46,838 nucleotides of DNA from CAVQBP01 sp964448105 (GCA_964448105.1 CAYUVK010000031.1:1-46838); one strand, 5' to 3'; numbered from the stretch's first letter, positions 1-9,038 are shown. Numbers and translations: made by a program. Notes: generated from the letters alone by a model not told the origin.

Positions 1-60
1 TCTCCCGCCAAAGGCGGGCAGGCACCGGCTAAAAACCGGTTCCGGCAAAGCCGTTCCTTT
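1..60. repeat. GC-rich cluster of short hairpins at window edge
   Basis: Three short perfect inverted repeats lie side by side in DNA clearly richer in G+C than its surroundings: CCCGCC/GGCGGG (4-9 with 13-18), ACCGG/CCGGT (24-28 with 36-40) and CGGC/GCCG (43-46 with 50-53). No reading frame is supported. This looks like the end of a dispersed structured repeat or a terminator cluster for a gene left of the window. Its left limit cannot be seen. Confidence 0.45.
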
Positions 61-85
61 GGAAGATATGACAACAATGTAACTA

Positions 86-208
86 TCATTTCGACGACCG
101 AAGGGAGGAGAAATCTCCTCTTTTGAGAAAAGTTAATTAATTAGGAATTAAAGGATGAGATTTAAGCCGGAGGCTTACAGGTCTCAGTCGAGGACTCCTT
201 CGAAATGA
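86..208. repeat. Imperfect inverted-repeat element with TCATTTCGA ends
   Basis: The stretch opens with TCATTTCGA (86-94) and closes with the reverse complement TCGAAATGA (200-208). Between them are GGAG/CTCC-type sub-repeats (around 104-120) and a second GAGGACTCC block (190-199). No gene fits. This architecture resembles intergenic dispersed elements common in metagenome-derived Bacteroidota genomes; that resemblance is from memory. It sits just downstream of the response regulator stop on the minus strand, so it may also act in transcript termination. Confidence 0.5.
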
Positions 209-251
209 CAAGTAAAAGAGGATATAAATTTTAAAGAAAAAAATAAAGAGA

Positions 252-890
252 TTATATCAACCCTTCTTTAATTGCTTTTGCTACGGCTTCCGATTGGGAA
301 TGAACATGCAGTTTCCTATAAATATTTCTGAAGTGGAAACGTACTGTTTCTATACTGATAAAAAGTGAATCTGCAATGGCCTTAAAATTATGCCCTTCTA
401 CCAGGCCGCTCAATATTTCTTTTTCCCTTGGAGTTAAAACGTATTCGTTTTTATGGGGGGATAAAGTCTTCTTGTTCTGGAAAAACTCAATTACTTTTCT
501 GGCAATTTGGGAGCTCATAGGTGCGCCTCCCTCATAAGCTTCCTTGATAGCTTCGAGCAGCCTCGAAGGGGGAGTTTTCTTTATTAAATAACCGCTGGCT
601 CCTGCACATAAAGCATCAAAAATCCGGTCATTTTCTTCGTATATAGTTAACACCAAAATAGTTAAATCCGGCAGAAGCGCTTTAACTTTTTTAATTCCTT
701 CTACACCTCCCATCCCCGGAAGTCCCAGATCCATTAATAAAACATCGGGTTCAAGCTTTTTAATATTCTTCAGCATGGTTTCACATTCTACAAATGCACC
801 AATGCATAAATATCCCTCTGTACCGTCAATTAAAATCTTTAACCCGTCCCTGATGGCATTATTATCTTCTACAACTACGACTTTTATCAT
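252..890 (-). CDS. NarL/FixJ-family response regulator
   Basis: A 212-residue two-component response regulator. An N-terminal receiver domain (about 3-120) has acidic residues E8/D9, the phospho-acceptor D54 (in LLMDLGLPGM), the switch threonine T82 and the invariant lysine K104. A C-terminal LuxR-type helix-turn-helix (about 149-212) begins with the typical LTPREKEIL. The start is supported by an AGGATAAGG stretch just upstream of the ATG. It lies about 127 bp downstream of the kinase gene on the same strand and is almost certainly the partner of that kinase, binding DNA as a dimer when D54 is phosphorylated. The target genes cannot be read from the sequence. Confidence 0.93.
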   Translation of the reverse strand: MIKVVVVEDNNAIRDGLKILIDGTEGYLCIGAFVECETMLKNIKKLEPDVLLMDLGLPGMGGVEGIKKVKALLPDLTILVLTIYEENDRIFDALCAGASGYLIKKTPPSRLLEAIKEAYEGGAPMSSQIARKVIEFFQNKKTLSPHKNEYVLTPREKEILSGLVEGHNFKAIADSLFISIETVRFHFRNIYRKLHVHSQSEAVAKAIKEGLI

Positions 891-1017
891 TTAACCTTAT
901 CCTTTTGGCCTCAAACTAAAATCCAATTTAATCTACCTCTTAATCATAATCAATCATTCCTATTGAGCAAGATTAAGAAAACTTATAGTTACTAATTAAA
1001 AATTCTTTATTTAAAAG

Positions 1018-1465
1018 TTACAAAATATTTCCTTCGAATTGAACTGTTGTCCCTTCACCGGTTTTAGAATCAATTCTTAAAAATCCCCCGATAGTTTTTG
1101 CCCTGTTTTTAATGTTATCCAGACCATTCCCGTTTTTCATATTCTCCATGCAAAATCCTCTGCCGTTATCCTTTAAAGTCATTTCCAATTTTTTCCCTTT
1201 TACAAGGGCATCAAGAGTAATTTCAGTACATTCACTATGTGTAATAGAATTATTTATAGCTTCCTTAAAAATCAAATAAAGGTGCTGGCGGTGTTCCATT
1301 GAAAGTGAAATTTTTTGAAGCGAAATAATATTTTCCGAACGGAAAGAAATATTTGTATAAGAAGAGAGTTCGGAATATGTATCCCGCAGCCTTAAAATTA
1401 AATCGTATAAAGAATCTCTTTTAGGATTAACCAGCCAGACAATATCGCTCATATTATCCACCAGG
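1018..1465 (-). CDS. Histidine kinase C-terminal part (HATPase), broken by assembly gap
   Basis: About 148 residues remain of a NarX/DesK-type sensor kinase. The visible start (LVDNMSDIVWLVNP) is the segment that normally follows the HisKA_3 phospho-histidine helix. After it comes an HATPase_c domain with the N box (FKEAINNSITHS), the G1 box (LKDNGRGF), the G2 box (NGNGLDNIKNRA) and GTTVQF near the end. The phospho-acceptor His is not visible and should lie in the run of N. It is most simply the 3' end of the gene at 1566-4066. It sits just upstream of the response regulator on the same strand. Confidence 0.88.
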
Positions 1466-1565
1466 NNNNNNNNNNNNNNNNNNNNNNNNNNNNNNNNNNN
1501 NNNNNNNNNNNNNNNNNNNNNNNNNNNNNNNNNNNNNNNNNNNNNNNNNNNNNNNNNNNNNNNNN
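1466..1565. other. Assembly gap of 100 N
   Basis: Exactly 100 unknown bases, a conventional filler for a gap of unknown size. The kinase reading frames on the two sides are not in phase across 100 bases. The missing parts (the end of the Y_Y_Y domain, a membrane helix, a linker and the phospho-histidine helix) should need about 100 residues, so the true gap is probably nearer 300 bp. Confidence 0.97.
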
Positions 1566-4066
1566 TCAATTGTTAAAGAAGCGCCTTTTTCATTCCATAA
1601 ACCGTCGTTATTAGATCCTTTTACTTTGAAAGTATATTCACCGGGATCCAGATTTGTATAAGTTACATACCTTCTGTTTCCCGAATAAATCCAGTCCTTA
1701 TCAAATCCTTCCATCATATAGGCATAACGGTTTTTATTCGGTGATTTATAATCAAGTGCAGCAAACTCAAATGAAAAAACATTCTGACCGTATGTTAACT
1801 TTATTTCTTTAGTTTCGGTTATTGATTTTTTTAAAGGGGAGTTATCGGCATTTATTTCCACAGGCTTATTAAAAATTTGAAAATCGGTTATTACCACCGG
1901 CGGGATATGGCTATTACTTTTTAATTCCCCGGGATAAAAAGCATTCAATCCTTTTGTACCTCCAAAAAACAGTTCATCATTTTTTCCTTTGAAGCTTGCA
2001 CCCCAAAAGAATTGATTCCCCTGCAGCCCGTCACTTACATCATAATTTCTAAAATTTTCCGAGCGGGGATCAAATACAGACAGACCGTTATCGGTGCTTA
2101 ACCAGATATTCCCTTCATCGTCGGATTTAACCGCATAAATTACATTGCTTGGAAGGCCATCTTTAATAGTGTAATTAATAAAATGAGGATCCGGAGAATC
2201 CTGTTGTTCAAAAGAAAGCTTATTTAATCCGCCGCCGTAAGTACCGAACCATAAATTACCTTCTTTATCTTCACAAACCGAAATTACCCTGTCATCACTT
2301 AAGCTATAGCTGTTTTGCCTGTACATGTAATGAATAAACTTTACAGAAGACGGATTGCTTGCCGCAATTTTCAATTCCTGAGTAGTCAGTTTATTTAATC
2401 CGTTCCATGTACCAATCCAGAGGTTTCCATTTCTATCTTGGAGTATACATGACTGTACCTGGTCTTCGCTTATGCTTTTAGGATTATTAGGATTATGTAT
2501 GAAGCTAATAAAATTGTCTTTTTTCCTGTTATAAAGATCTAAACCTACGCCCGTACCAAACCATAGTCTCCTGCCGGAATCTTCATAAATCGACTGAACC
2601 AGGTTATTGCTTAAACTATGGCTATCTGCGGGTTCATTTTTATAATTTATAAATTTTAAATTACCGGTTGAATTTGTATTTAACGGTGAAACCGATCTGT
2701 TTAATCCTCCGCGCCAGGTTCCTATCCACAAATAGCCGTAACTGTCTTTGAAAATTGCAGAGACAGTATTATCGCTGATACTAAATTTATTACCGGGTTC
2801 ATTTTTATAGTGAATAAACTTTTTACTGTCAGGAGGAAGCATATTTAAACCACCGCCCAATGTTCCTACCCAAATGATCCCGTTGTTTTCCTGGTAAATA
2901 GACCGGATTGTACCGTAAGTTAAACTGGAAGGATTAAAAGGATCGTGCCCAAAGAATTTGAACTTTATACGTTCTCTATCATATTTAATTATACCGTCCT
3001 CAGCCGTCCCGATCCAGATAAGCCCTGAATTATCTTCATATAACGAGAGGACATTATTGCCGTTTAAAATATCGGTCTTATATGCACTGGCTTTTACATC
3101 ATTCGAATTGTTAACCTTTTTACGCAGATCAATTTGAAATAAACCGCTGCCGGTACCAATCCATAAGATTCCGTCGCTGTCTTCCAATAAGGAATTAATT
3201 CTATTGATGTTTGATCCGTATGAGCTGGAGGAGCCCATTAAGTAACGCGTAAAACTTTTATTATTTTTATTAAACTTCACCAGCCCATTTAAAGTACCTA
3301 CCCATAAATTTCCTGATTTATCCTGCAGTATTGAGAAAACAATATTATTAATCGGATTATTATCATTTTTTGTGTTAAAAGAGTAATTATCAAATTCATT
3401 ATTTTTTTTATCGAGCTTACCAAGGCCGCTATTTGTACCTACCCATAAATCTCCCGTTTTATCTTCAAATATTGACAGCACAACATTGTTGCTCAGGGTG
3501 TGAGGATCTTCCGGGTTATGAGTGTAACGGATAAAGATATTTTTCTTACTATCAAATTTATTTAAGCCGCCTTCCGTTCCAATCCAGAGAATACCTTCTC
3601 TATCTTCAAAAATTGCCCTTACATTATTGTGACTAAGAGAGTTAGAATTGCCGGGTATATTATTATATGTTACAAATTTTTCTTTACTTCTGTCAAATTT
3701 ACAAAGACCTTTATTATTTGTGCCAATCCATAATGTACCGTTTCTGTCTTCATAAATTGTCCATATAAAATTATCCGGGATGGAATTTTTATCGATTGAA
3801 TTGTTTTTATATACTTTAAATTTATAGCCGTCATACTCATTCAATCCATCTTCTGTAGCGAACCATATAAAGCCTTTATTATCCTGGAGGATTGAATGCA
3901 CTGTATTTTGGGAAAGACCGTTTTCACTTAAAATGTGACCGTAGTTTATACTGTTAACCTGGGAGAATTGCGGTGTAAATAAACCGGCAAGAAGTAAAAG
4001 ATAAAAAGATTGACAAACTGGCTTGAGTAATTTGACAAAAAAGAATTTATGCAGAAAAAAGTACAT
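1566..4066 (-). CDS. Periplasmic-propeller sensor kinase, N-terminal part (reg_prop + Y_Y_Y)
   Basis: About 833 residues are readable. A hydrophobic signal/anchor segment (about 20-35) is followed by some 14 repeated blades of the two-component regulator propeller type, each with a core such as GxLWIGTxxGLxxFD. The first is at about 65-80 and the last, degenerate, near 700; this suits two seven-bladed propellers. A Y_Y_Y immunoglobulin-like domain (about 756-833) ends at the gap. In Bacteroidota such proteins sense extracellular ligands, often glycans, and signal through one membrane helix to a cytoplasmic kinase. Here the kinase half is at 1018-1465. The start is weakly supported, with no clear Shine-Dalgarno. 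No polysaccharide-utilisation genes are adjacent, so the ligand is unknown. Confidence 0.9.
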
Positions 4067-4186
4067 ACACTTTCATCTTTTTATATCAAATTTATGATTT
4101 TTTAGTAACTTAACAAACCGGCAAAAGAATTCCCTGAAATATCGGGTACGGATTGGTAGAGATTAACAAAGGAGAAAAATATTTAG

Positions 4187-4259
4187 TGCACCCTGGGGGA
4201 CTCGAACCCCCGACCAATAGATTAAGAGTCTACTGCTCTACCAACTGAGCTAAGGGTGC
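4187..4259 (-). tRNA. tRNA-Lys (anticodon CUU)
   Basis: A complete 73-nt cloverleaf reads from 4259 to 4187. The acceptor stem is GCACCCT/GGGTGC, the D-arm is AGCTCAGTTGG, and the anticodon stem GTAGA/TCTAT encloses a CTCTTAA loop, giving anticodon CTT. The T-arm is CGGGGGTTCGAGTCCCCC and the discriminator base is A. The CCA end is not encoded, so it must be added after transcription. It lies between the kinase and the amidinohydrolase gene; the 289 bp on its 5' side hold nothing else I can recognise. Confidence 0.97.
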
Positions 4260-4548
4260 GGTGCAAAATTAAACAAAATTGACAAGGTTTTCAAAGCAGG
4301 AAAATCGAAAATTGTGAATGTGGATTAAATTAGATATGCACATTTTACTGTACAATTTAACATTAAACTATATGTGCGGGAAGAGCTTGAAAGGTATGAT
4401 TTTTTTACATCCAGATTCAAAATAGAAAAGATCTTTATCCGCTCTTTTTATTTGACCATTTCAACTAATTAAAAAAATAATTATTCAAATAAAAACTTTA
4501 TAAAAGTCTAATCTCTTTCTAAATTCAGTTTCATAAAAAATGCTAAGG

Positions 4549-5310
4549 TTAGAATCTTAATGACAGGCAACTAAGTCCTCCATCTAATTTTCTGAACTCG
4601 GAAACATCAACTTCAATTATTGCATATCCTGCTTTTTTAATTTTATCTTTTGTCTTCGGGAATCCATATGGGACCAAAACTTTATCATTTATCCACAGAC
4701 TATTTGCTGCATAGCTTTCATTATCATTTACCGGAATTAAGTTAAACTTTTGAAATTCTTGTTTATTAAAAAAATTGGCTGCTGATAAGAGATTGTTATT
4801 CTCAAGGTATGAAACTGCCGATTTAAGGTGTAGAACATTCCCTACATTCAAAGCTGAGCCAGTTAAACCATACTTTTCTAAAATACTTATCAATTGATTT
4901 GCTCCATTCCGATTTGTTCTTTCCGATAAACCTATATAAAAGTGTTTTCCTACCATCATAACATCCCCGGCTTCAAGGGTTCCGGGTGCTTTAATGTACT
5001 CAAGATTTGTATAATGATTTTTTAGAACTTGACCTATTTCGGTTACTTCACCTTTACGGGAAGGCGCCCCAGGATTAGTTATTACAGCACAATAGGGAGT
5101 AAGTATTGCAGTATCTTCTACAAATGTTGAATCAGGAAAATTTTCATTAGCATCCAATATCGTAACATGAAGTCCACATTCTTTAAGAGCTTCAATATAT
5201 TTTTTATGTTGCCTAGTTGCTAATTGATAATCGGGTTTCCCGAGATTGGCACTTGTTAAACCGTTCACAATGTGTTTACACGGCTTTCTTACTATAGCTT
5301 TATTAAACAT
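4549..5310 (-). CDS. Dimethylarginine dimethylaminohydrolase-type amidinohydrolase
   Basis: A 253-residue member of the guanidino-group-modifying (amidinotransferase/DDAH) pentein superfamily. Key signatures are FVEDTA (about 63-68), GTLEAGDV (110-117), GLSERTN (127-133), the catalytic His161 in LHLKSA, and the nucleophile Cys248 in GGLSCLSLRF at the extreme C-terminus. The family hydrolyses methylarginine to citrulline plus an amine, or acts on related guanidino compounds; this length and the Cys-terminal motif fit DDAH better than arginine deiminase, which is about 400 residues. It stands alone next to a tRNA gene, with no citrulline or arginine genes nearby, so the physiological substrate is open. 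Confidence 0.85.
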   Translation of the reverse strand: MFNKAIVRKPCKHIVNGLTSANLGKPDYQLATRQHKKYIEALKECGLHVTILDANENFPDSTFVEDTAILTPYCAVITNPGAPSRKGEVTEIGQVLKNHYTNLEYIKAPGTLEAGDVMMVGKHFYIGLSERTNRNGANQLISILEKYGLTGSALNVGNVLHLKSAVSYLENNNLLSAANFFNKQEFQKFNLIPVNDNESYAANSLWINDKVLVPYGFPKTKDKIKKAGYAIIEVDVSEFRKLDGGLSCLSLRF

Positions 5311-5510
5311 TTATTTAAAAGTTTTAATTGTTACTTTATATAAAATTATGTAAAAAAAAGAATGATACCTCTTAGAAAGATATAATCATATAAATTTCAC
5401 AAGTTCACGGTAAATGACAGTTATTCAAATAGCTGTTTATTGGTATGCTATTTTTGTTTCCATTATATTTTAATACGGGAATAATTTTTTTTATCAATAC
5501 AATAAAAATT

Positions 5511-5858
5511 ATGAAAAACGTTTCCGATTTTACAACTGAAATAATCGACAATGTATTTATTGTAACTATTAATTTTATTAAAGCCACATTCGAGAATGCA
5601 GGGATCTTAGATAAATTGCTCTCCAATGAAATTGATAAAGGCCGGAATAAATTAATAATTGAAATGCATCAAGTTGAATTTGTCGATTCTACGTTTCTTG
5701 GCGCACTCGTAGTTAATTTAAAAAAGCTCACGGTAGTAAATGGAAAACTAATGCTTGTAGGTCTTAAACCTTCTGTTTGTTCTGTAATCCTACAAACGAA
5801 TCTTTCGAGAACTTTTGAAATTTTTGCATCAAGAAAAGAAGCTCTAAAAAATATTTAA
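5511..5858 (+). CDS. STAS-domain protein (anti-sigma-factor antagonist-like)
   Basis: A single STAS domain of 115 residues, of the SpoIIAA/RsbV fold. The core VEFVDSTFLGALV carries the usual phospho-acceptor position (D59-S60). The ATG at 5511 is chosen because the longer frame back to 5445 adds only a hydrophobic leader not seen in this family; no strong Shine-Dalgarno decides it. In known systems such proteins bind an anti-sigma kinase and are released by a phosphatase, but neither is encoded nearby. A second STAS gene follows 185 bp downstream on the same strand. Confidence 0.8.
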   Translation: MKNVSDFTTEIIDNVFIVTINFIKATFENAGILDKLLSNEIDKGRNKLIIEMHQVEFVDSTFLGALVVNLKKLTVVNGKLMLVGLKPSVCSVILQTNLSRTFEIFASRKEALKNI

Positions 5859-6042
5859 TAAAAATTGACATAGTAAATAGTTGACTGATAGAAGATTAAA
5901 TAAGTTTTAGAACTGTTAAGTAAGTAAATGTTTTAGACGACTTTGGTTTCATTTCAGATGTTTTCCTTAACACTCCCCAGCTATTGAAAAAAAGGAAACA
6001 ACGACTATTTTAGTAAGAAAGAATATTTAACAGGAGTAATTT

Positions 6043-6348
6043 ATGGGAATTCGTGCCGAACACAATCAAGACAAATCTATAATAATTATAGACGATAATA
6101 AATTGATAGGGGTCGAGAGTGAAACATTTCATAACCTGGTCCAGGATTCAATCGATAAAGGAAGTAAAAACATTATCATTGATTTGTCTAATGTAGAATT
6201 TATATCAAGCTGGGGAATTGGTCTACTTGTGCATGCGTATACAACCTGTTTTAATAAAAACATTAAGTTCAACCTCAAGGGTGTTAATGAACAGGTAATG
6301 AATTTGTTAAATCAAATAAAATTGACCGAGCTTTTTAATATTATTTAA
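6043..6348 (+). CDS. Second single STAS-domain protein
   Basis: This 101-residue protein is essentially one STAS domain with the motif VEFISSWGIGLL, where S55/S56 occupy the phospho-acceptor position. A clear AGGAG precedes the ATG by about 7 bases. It resembles the neighbour at 5511-5858 in fold and core motif, but the two sequences are quite different, so any duplication is old. No kinase, phosphatase, sigma factor or transporter partner is adjacent. A role in a partner-switching signalling cascade is inference from the fold. Confidence 0.85.
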   Translation: MGIRAEHNQDKSIIIIDDNKLIGVESETFHNLVQDSIDKGSKNIIIDLSNVEFISSWGIGLLVHAYTTCFNKNIKFNLKGVNEQVMNLLNQIKLTELFNII

Positions 6349-6430
6349 TATTAAACAACATTTAAGTTGGGAAAATACGAAAGCTAACCGTTTAATAATT
6401 TAATGCTCACAATTAAGATTTAGAGATTGA

Positions 6431-6874
6431 TTATTCAAATTTAGCTTTTGTTTTTCTCAACCAGTTATCCGCAGAAAATGGTCCCGAACCATAAAACAAA
6501 AAGAATACAAGAAGCAACAAGATTATTATTGAATAAGTTAATTCATAATTAACTATAGAAAAAACAGGGGGCAGCTTTACTAAAAAAACTTCAACGATTA
6601 AAATCGGCAGCTCAAAAAGAATTACAATTCTGGTAATTAGACCAAATGTTATTAATAATCCCCCCACTAAAAGCACACCGAGTGAATATTCTGCTGCAGC
6701 AAAAGAAAGGAATTGCACTTTATCATTAAGAATAGACGCAACTATTAAATCACTGTTATCGACTAGAAATACACCTTTGATTATTAAAAACAAACCAAGT
6801 AATATTCGTAAAAAATCAAGCCACCCGGGGTGATGCTGGTCTGCCCAATCTTCAAGTTTTAAAACAGTATTCAT
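6431..6874 (-). CDS. DoxX family membrane protein
   Basis: A 147-residue inner-membrane protein with about four hydrophobic helices and the arrangement typical of DoxX/TQO small-subunit-like proteins: an amphipathic N-terminus, then FLRILLGLFLIIKGV, then GLLITFGLITR near the middle. A GGAG lies about 7 bases before the ATG. DoxX-like proteins have varied and mostly poorly defined roles, so no reaction is assigned. The gene is convergent with the second STAS gene. Confidence 0.75.
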   Translation of the reverse strand: MNTVLKLEDWADQHHPGWLDFLRILLGLFLIIKGVFLVDNSDLIVASILNDKVQFLSFAAAEYSLGVLLVGGLLITFGLITRIVILFELPILIVEVFLVKLPPVFSIVNYELTYSIIILLLLVFFLFYGSGPFSADNWLRKTKAKFE

Positions 6875-7113
6875 ACTATCTCCGGTATTATTATTCCAAT
6901 AATTTATTTACCGTAATAACTTACCCCTTTTTTCAAAAAACAAGTGTTAGTATCATCAATATTGGTAATTAAGTGATGGGACAGCCATTAACAATAATTT
7001 TTTGTTTGCAACAAAAACGGTGTATGTATATTTTTTAATTCTTAAGAAAGAAATTTCTAAATAGAACTAAAATTATTTTATTAAAACTATAGTATATTAA
7101 TAGGAGCTTTTTT

Positions 7114-7488
7114 ATGGATGGATTAACCAAAACAGGCACTTTTATTTTTGCGATACCCTTAGGAATTATCGGAATTATTCATTTTATAATGGGGCAATCA
7201 ATTGCGGCAGGTCTGCCATCATTTTTTTTCGCTTCAATATTTTGGGTTTATTTATCAGGGCTTGCTTTAATAGCTGCATCAATAAGCATTTTAACAAGAA
7301 AATATACAAGGCTTGCCTGCCTGCTATTAGCATTGCTTTTTTTCATCCTTGTAATAGCTGTTGATTTACCCGGATTCTTCAATGGCGCAATATCATACTC
7401 TTTAATATCAGCTGCACTTAAAGATATTGCTATAGCAGGAGCAGCGCTGGTTCTCGCGGCTGTTTCCAGCAGGCCGGAATCTTTGTAA
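7114..7488 (+). CDS. Small four-helix membrane protein (DoxX-like)
   Basis: A 124-residue protein, nearly all hydrophobic, with four predicted membrane segments and an IIGIIHFIMG start followed by SGLALIAASISIL. This pattern is shared with DoxX-like and other small membrane families. An AGGAG stands 8 bases ahead of the ATG, so the start is secure. It is divergently oriented from the DoxX gene on the left (239-bp intergenic) and lies upstream of a YtxH-type gene on the same strand. Function unknown. Confidence 0.65.
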   Translation: MDGLTKTGTFIFAIPLGIIGIIHFIMGQSIAAGLPSFFFASIFWVYLSGLALIAASISILTRKYTRLACLLLALLFFILVIAVDLPGFFNGAISYSLISAALKDIAIAGAALVLAAVSSRPESL

Positions 7489-7598
7489 TTTAAATAAATT
7501 TTTTCTTTATTTCATTTACCGTTTTGATTTATAACATAAAGATTATGACCGATTTTTAATATATTATTTTACGAGAAATAAAAATGAAAGGAGAAATT

Positions 7599-8030
7599 AT
7601 GAATGCTGGCAAAGGATTTCTAGGCGTTTTAATTGGGGGAGTTATCGGAGGCGCTGCTGCATTTTTGCTTGCCCCGAAAAGAGGAAAAGATGTTAGGGAA
7701 AATATAAAAAATAGCTTTGATGATATAGTAAATAAAACAAAAGAAAAGAGCAGGCAGTTATTTAACCAATCCATGGATATTGTAGATGACATTATAAAAA
7801 AATCGGATGAGCTCAGGACCTTAGTTCAAAAATATAAAGAAGGCACTTATGACGAAGCAATAGAAAAAATTGAAAGTGAAATAAACAGATTACGGAAAGC
7901 TTTATTTGCTGCTATTGAAACATATAAAAACAGCAAGCATAGAGAGAAATCATCCGATGAACTTGTAAACAATATTTATAATGAATTTGAAAATGAGGTT
8001 ATATCAGATAAAACTGAAACCACTCATTAA
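7599..8030 (+). CDS. YtxH-type membrane-anchored coiled-coil protein (copy 1)
   Basis: A 143-residue protein. An N-terminal glycine-rich membrane segment (GVLIGGVIGGAAAFLLAPKRGKDVR) is the hallmark of the YtxH/GvpP-like family; a long charged amphipathic helix and an acidic tail follow. The start at 7599 is preferred over 7584 because the intervening bases contain AAAGGAG, a good ribosome-binding site for 7599. Family members are general-stress-associated envelope proteins of unknown mechanism. It has a paralogue at 9329 with a similar C-terminal block (AAIETYKN here, TAIDTYKN there). A strong terminator follows directly. Confidence 0.82.
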   Translation: MNAGKGFLGVLIGGVIGGAAAFLLAPKRGKDVRENIKNSFDDIVNKTKEKSRQLFNQSMDIVDDIIKKSDELRTLVQKYKEGTYDEAIEKIESEINRLRKALFAAIETYKNSKHREKSSDELVNNIYNEFENEVISDKTETTH

Positions 8031-8058
8031 CAACCATCAAACTTATTTGATAATTTAT

Positions 8059-8092
8059 AAAAGGTTTTCACTTAAAGTGAAAACCTTTTTTT
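8059..8092. terminator. Strong intrinsic terminator between convergent genes
   Basis: A perfect 13-bp stem (AAAAGGTTTTCAC at 8059-8071 with GTGAAAACCTTTT at 8077-8089) has a 5-base loop and ends in a T run on the plus strand. The matching A run on the left also makes it usable on the minus strand. It sits between the converging YtxH gene and the SRPBCC gene. Confidence 0.9.
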
Positions 8093-8141
8093 ATATAATT
8101 ATTTAATAAAAATTAAATCGTAAATAAAAAACTATTTTACA

Positions 8142-8564
8142 TCAGTTGTTAAATAAACTTTTTAATTTTTCCGATAACCTTAATTCCCAGCCTTTGGTAT
8201 GTCCTTCAATCATTTGTTTTCTAGCTTCTTCAGGAAGTTTCTCCCAACCTGTATGAATTAATTTTAATTCTGTTTTCCCGTCTGATTCGGAAATTATTAT
8301 TGTTACTAGAGTTTCTGCATTAATCATTTGGGAATTCCATGTATAAACAAGTTTTTTATTTATTTCAAGTTCTTTTATTTGACAATGAAAATAACCATCC
8401 CAATTTTCCATACCTTCCGCCTTAAAAGTAAATTTTTTCCCTAAAACCGGCTCGAATGTATTTGCCATAAGCATCCATTCTTCCAGCTTTTGGGGATTAG
8501 TTAAAGCATCCCAGACTTCACTAACCGGTGCATTGATAGTAATTTTTTTTTCGATTTTATCCAT
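8142..8564 (-). CDS. SRPBCC/AHSA1-family protein
   Basis: A 140-residue START-like (SRPBCC) domain of the AHSA1 / CalC type. It has the classic opening IEKKITINAPVSEVWDALTNPQKLEEWM, a central WDGYFHCQI strand and a C-terminal long helix with GHTKGWELRLSEKL. Such proteins bind hydrophobic ligands or partner proteins in the cytoplasm. It follows the ArsR-family regulator gene (about 97 bp away, same strand). This regulator-plus-SRPBCC pairing is a common arrangement in which both are co-expressed. The ligand is not predictable. Confidence 0.87.
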   Translation of the reverse strand: MDKIEKKITINAPVSEVWDALTNPQKLEEWMLMANTFEPVLGKKFTFKAEGMENWDGYFHCQIKELEINKKLVYTWNSQMINAETLVTIIISESDGKTELKLIHTGWEKLPEEARKQMIEGHTKGWELRLSEKLKSLFNN

Positions 8565-8661
8565 AGTTTTTTCCTTTTATCTTATATTTTTTGATAAATA
8601 TTAATTTGGTTCCTTCATTGTAGTTTTTTATAAAGGTTAAAGGCCGGATTTTCAGCCTTAT

Positions 8662-8979
8662 TTATTTTTCACTCTCCAAATAATTTTTTAATGAATTCAA
8701 TTTTTTATCCCAGAATTTATTATAAAATTGCATCCATTCCCGTACTTCATTCAATGGCTCAACATTTAAATAATAATATCTTTCTCGACCCTCCTGTTTG
8801 GGAATAACGAGGTTTGTTTTTAGCAGAACTTTTAAATGTTTTGAAATAGCCGGCCTGCTTATTTTAAATTTTTCAGCTATTGAGTTAACCGTCATTTCAT
8901 TATTGGAAAGCATTATCAGTATCTGCCTTCTATTATAATCTGCAAGTGCTGAGAATACATCATCGATTTTGTAAGCCAT
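8662..8979 (-). CDS. ArsR-family winged-helix repressor
   Basis: A 105-residue winged helix-turn-helix regulator. The opening ALADYNRRQILIMLS, the recognition helix region KFKISRPAISKHLKVLLKTNLV and the wing QEGRERYYYLN are typical. No cysteine-based metal site is present, so it belongs with the non-metal (SdpR-like) members that accompany SRPBCC genes. GAGGAA precedes the ATG. A set of GTTAC/GTAAC half-sites directly upstream is a plausible autoregulatory operator. Confidence 0.88.
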   Translation of the reverse strand: MAYKIDDVFSALADYNRRQILIMLSNNEMTVNSIAEKFKISRPAISKHLKVLLKTNLVIPKQEGRERYYYLNVEPLNEVREWMQFYNKFWDKKLNSLKNYLESEK

Positions 8980-8997
8980 TTTCTTCCTCAGAATATG

Positions 8998-9038
8998 TTA
9001 CTATCTGGTTACCCAAATATAGGTAACTTACTGGTTAC
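8998..9038 (-). promoter_or_regulatory. Candidate ArsR operator: four GTTAC/GTAAC half-sites
   Basis: Immediately upstream of the ArsR start are GTTAC (8998-9002), GTTAC (9008-9012), GTAAC (9023-9027) and GTTAC (9034-9038). They form the inverted pair GGTTACC...GGTAAC and a direct repeat CTGGTTAC (9005-9012 and 9031-9038). Position and symmetry suit binding of a dimeric repressor to its own promoter. Binding is inferred. Confidence 0.55.

Noticed and set aside
4549..5310. Arginine deiminase pathway gene
   Set aside because: At 253 residues it is far shorter than arginine deiminase and has DDAH-type motifs; no carbamate kinase or ornithine carbamoyltransferase is nearby.
7556..7792. Minus-strand frame over the first YtxH gene
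   Set aside because: Antisense of a clear family member with its own Shine-Dalgarno; the translation is low-complexity Ser/Phe/Pro.
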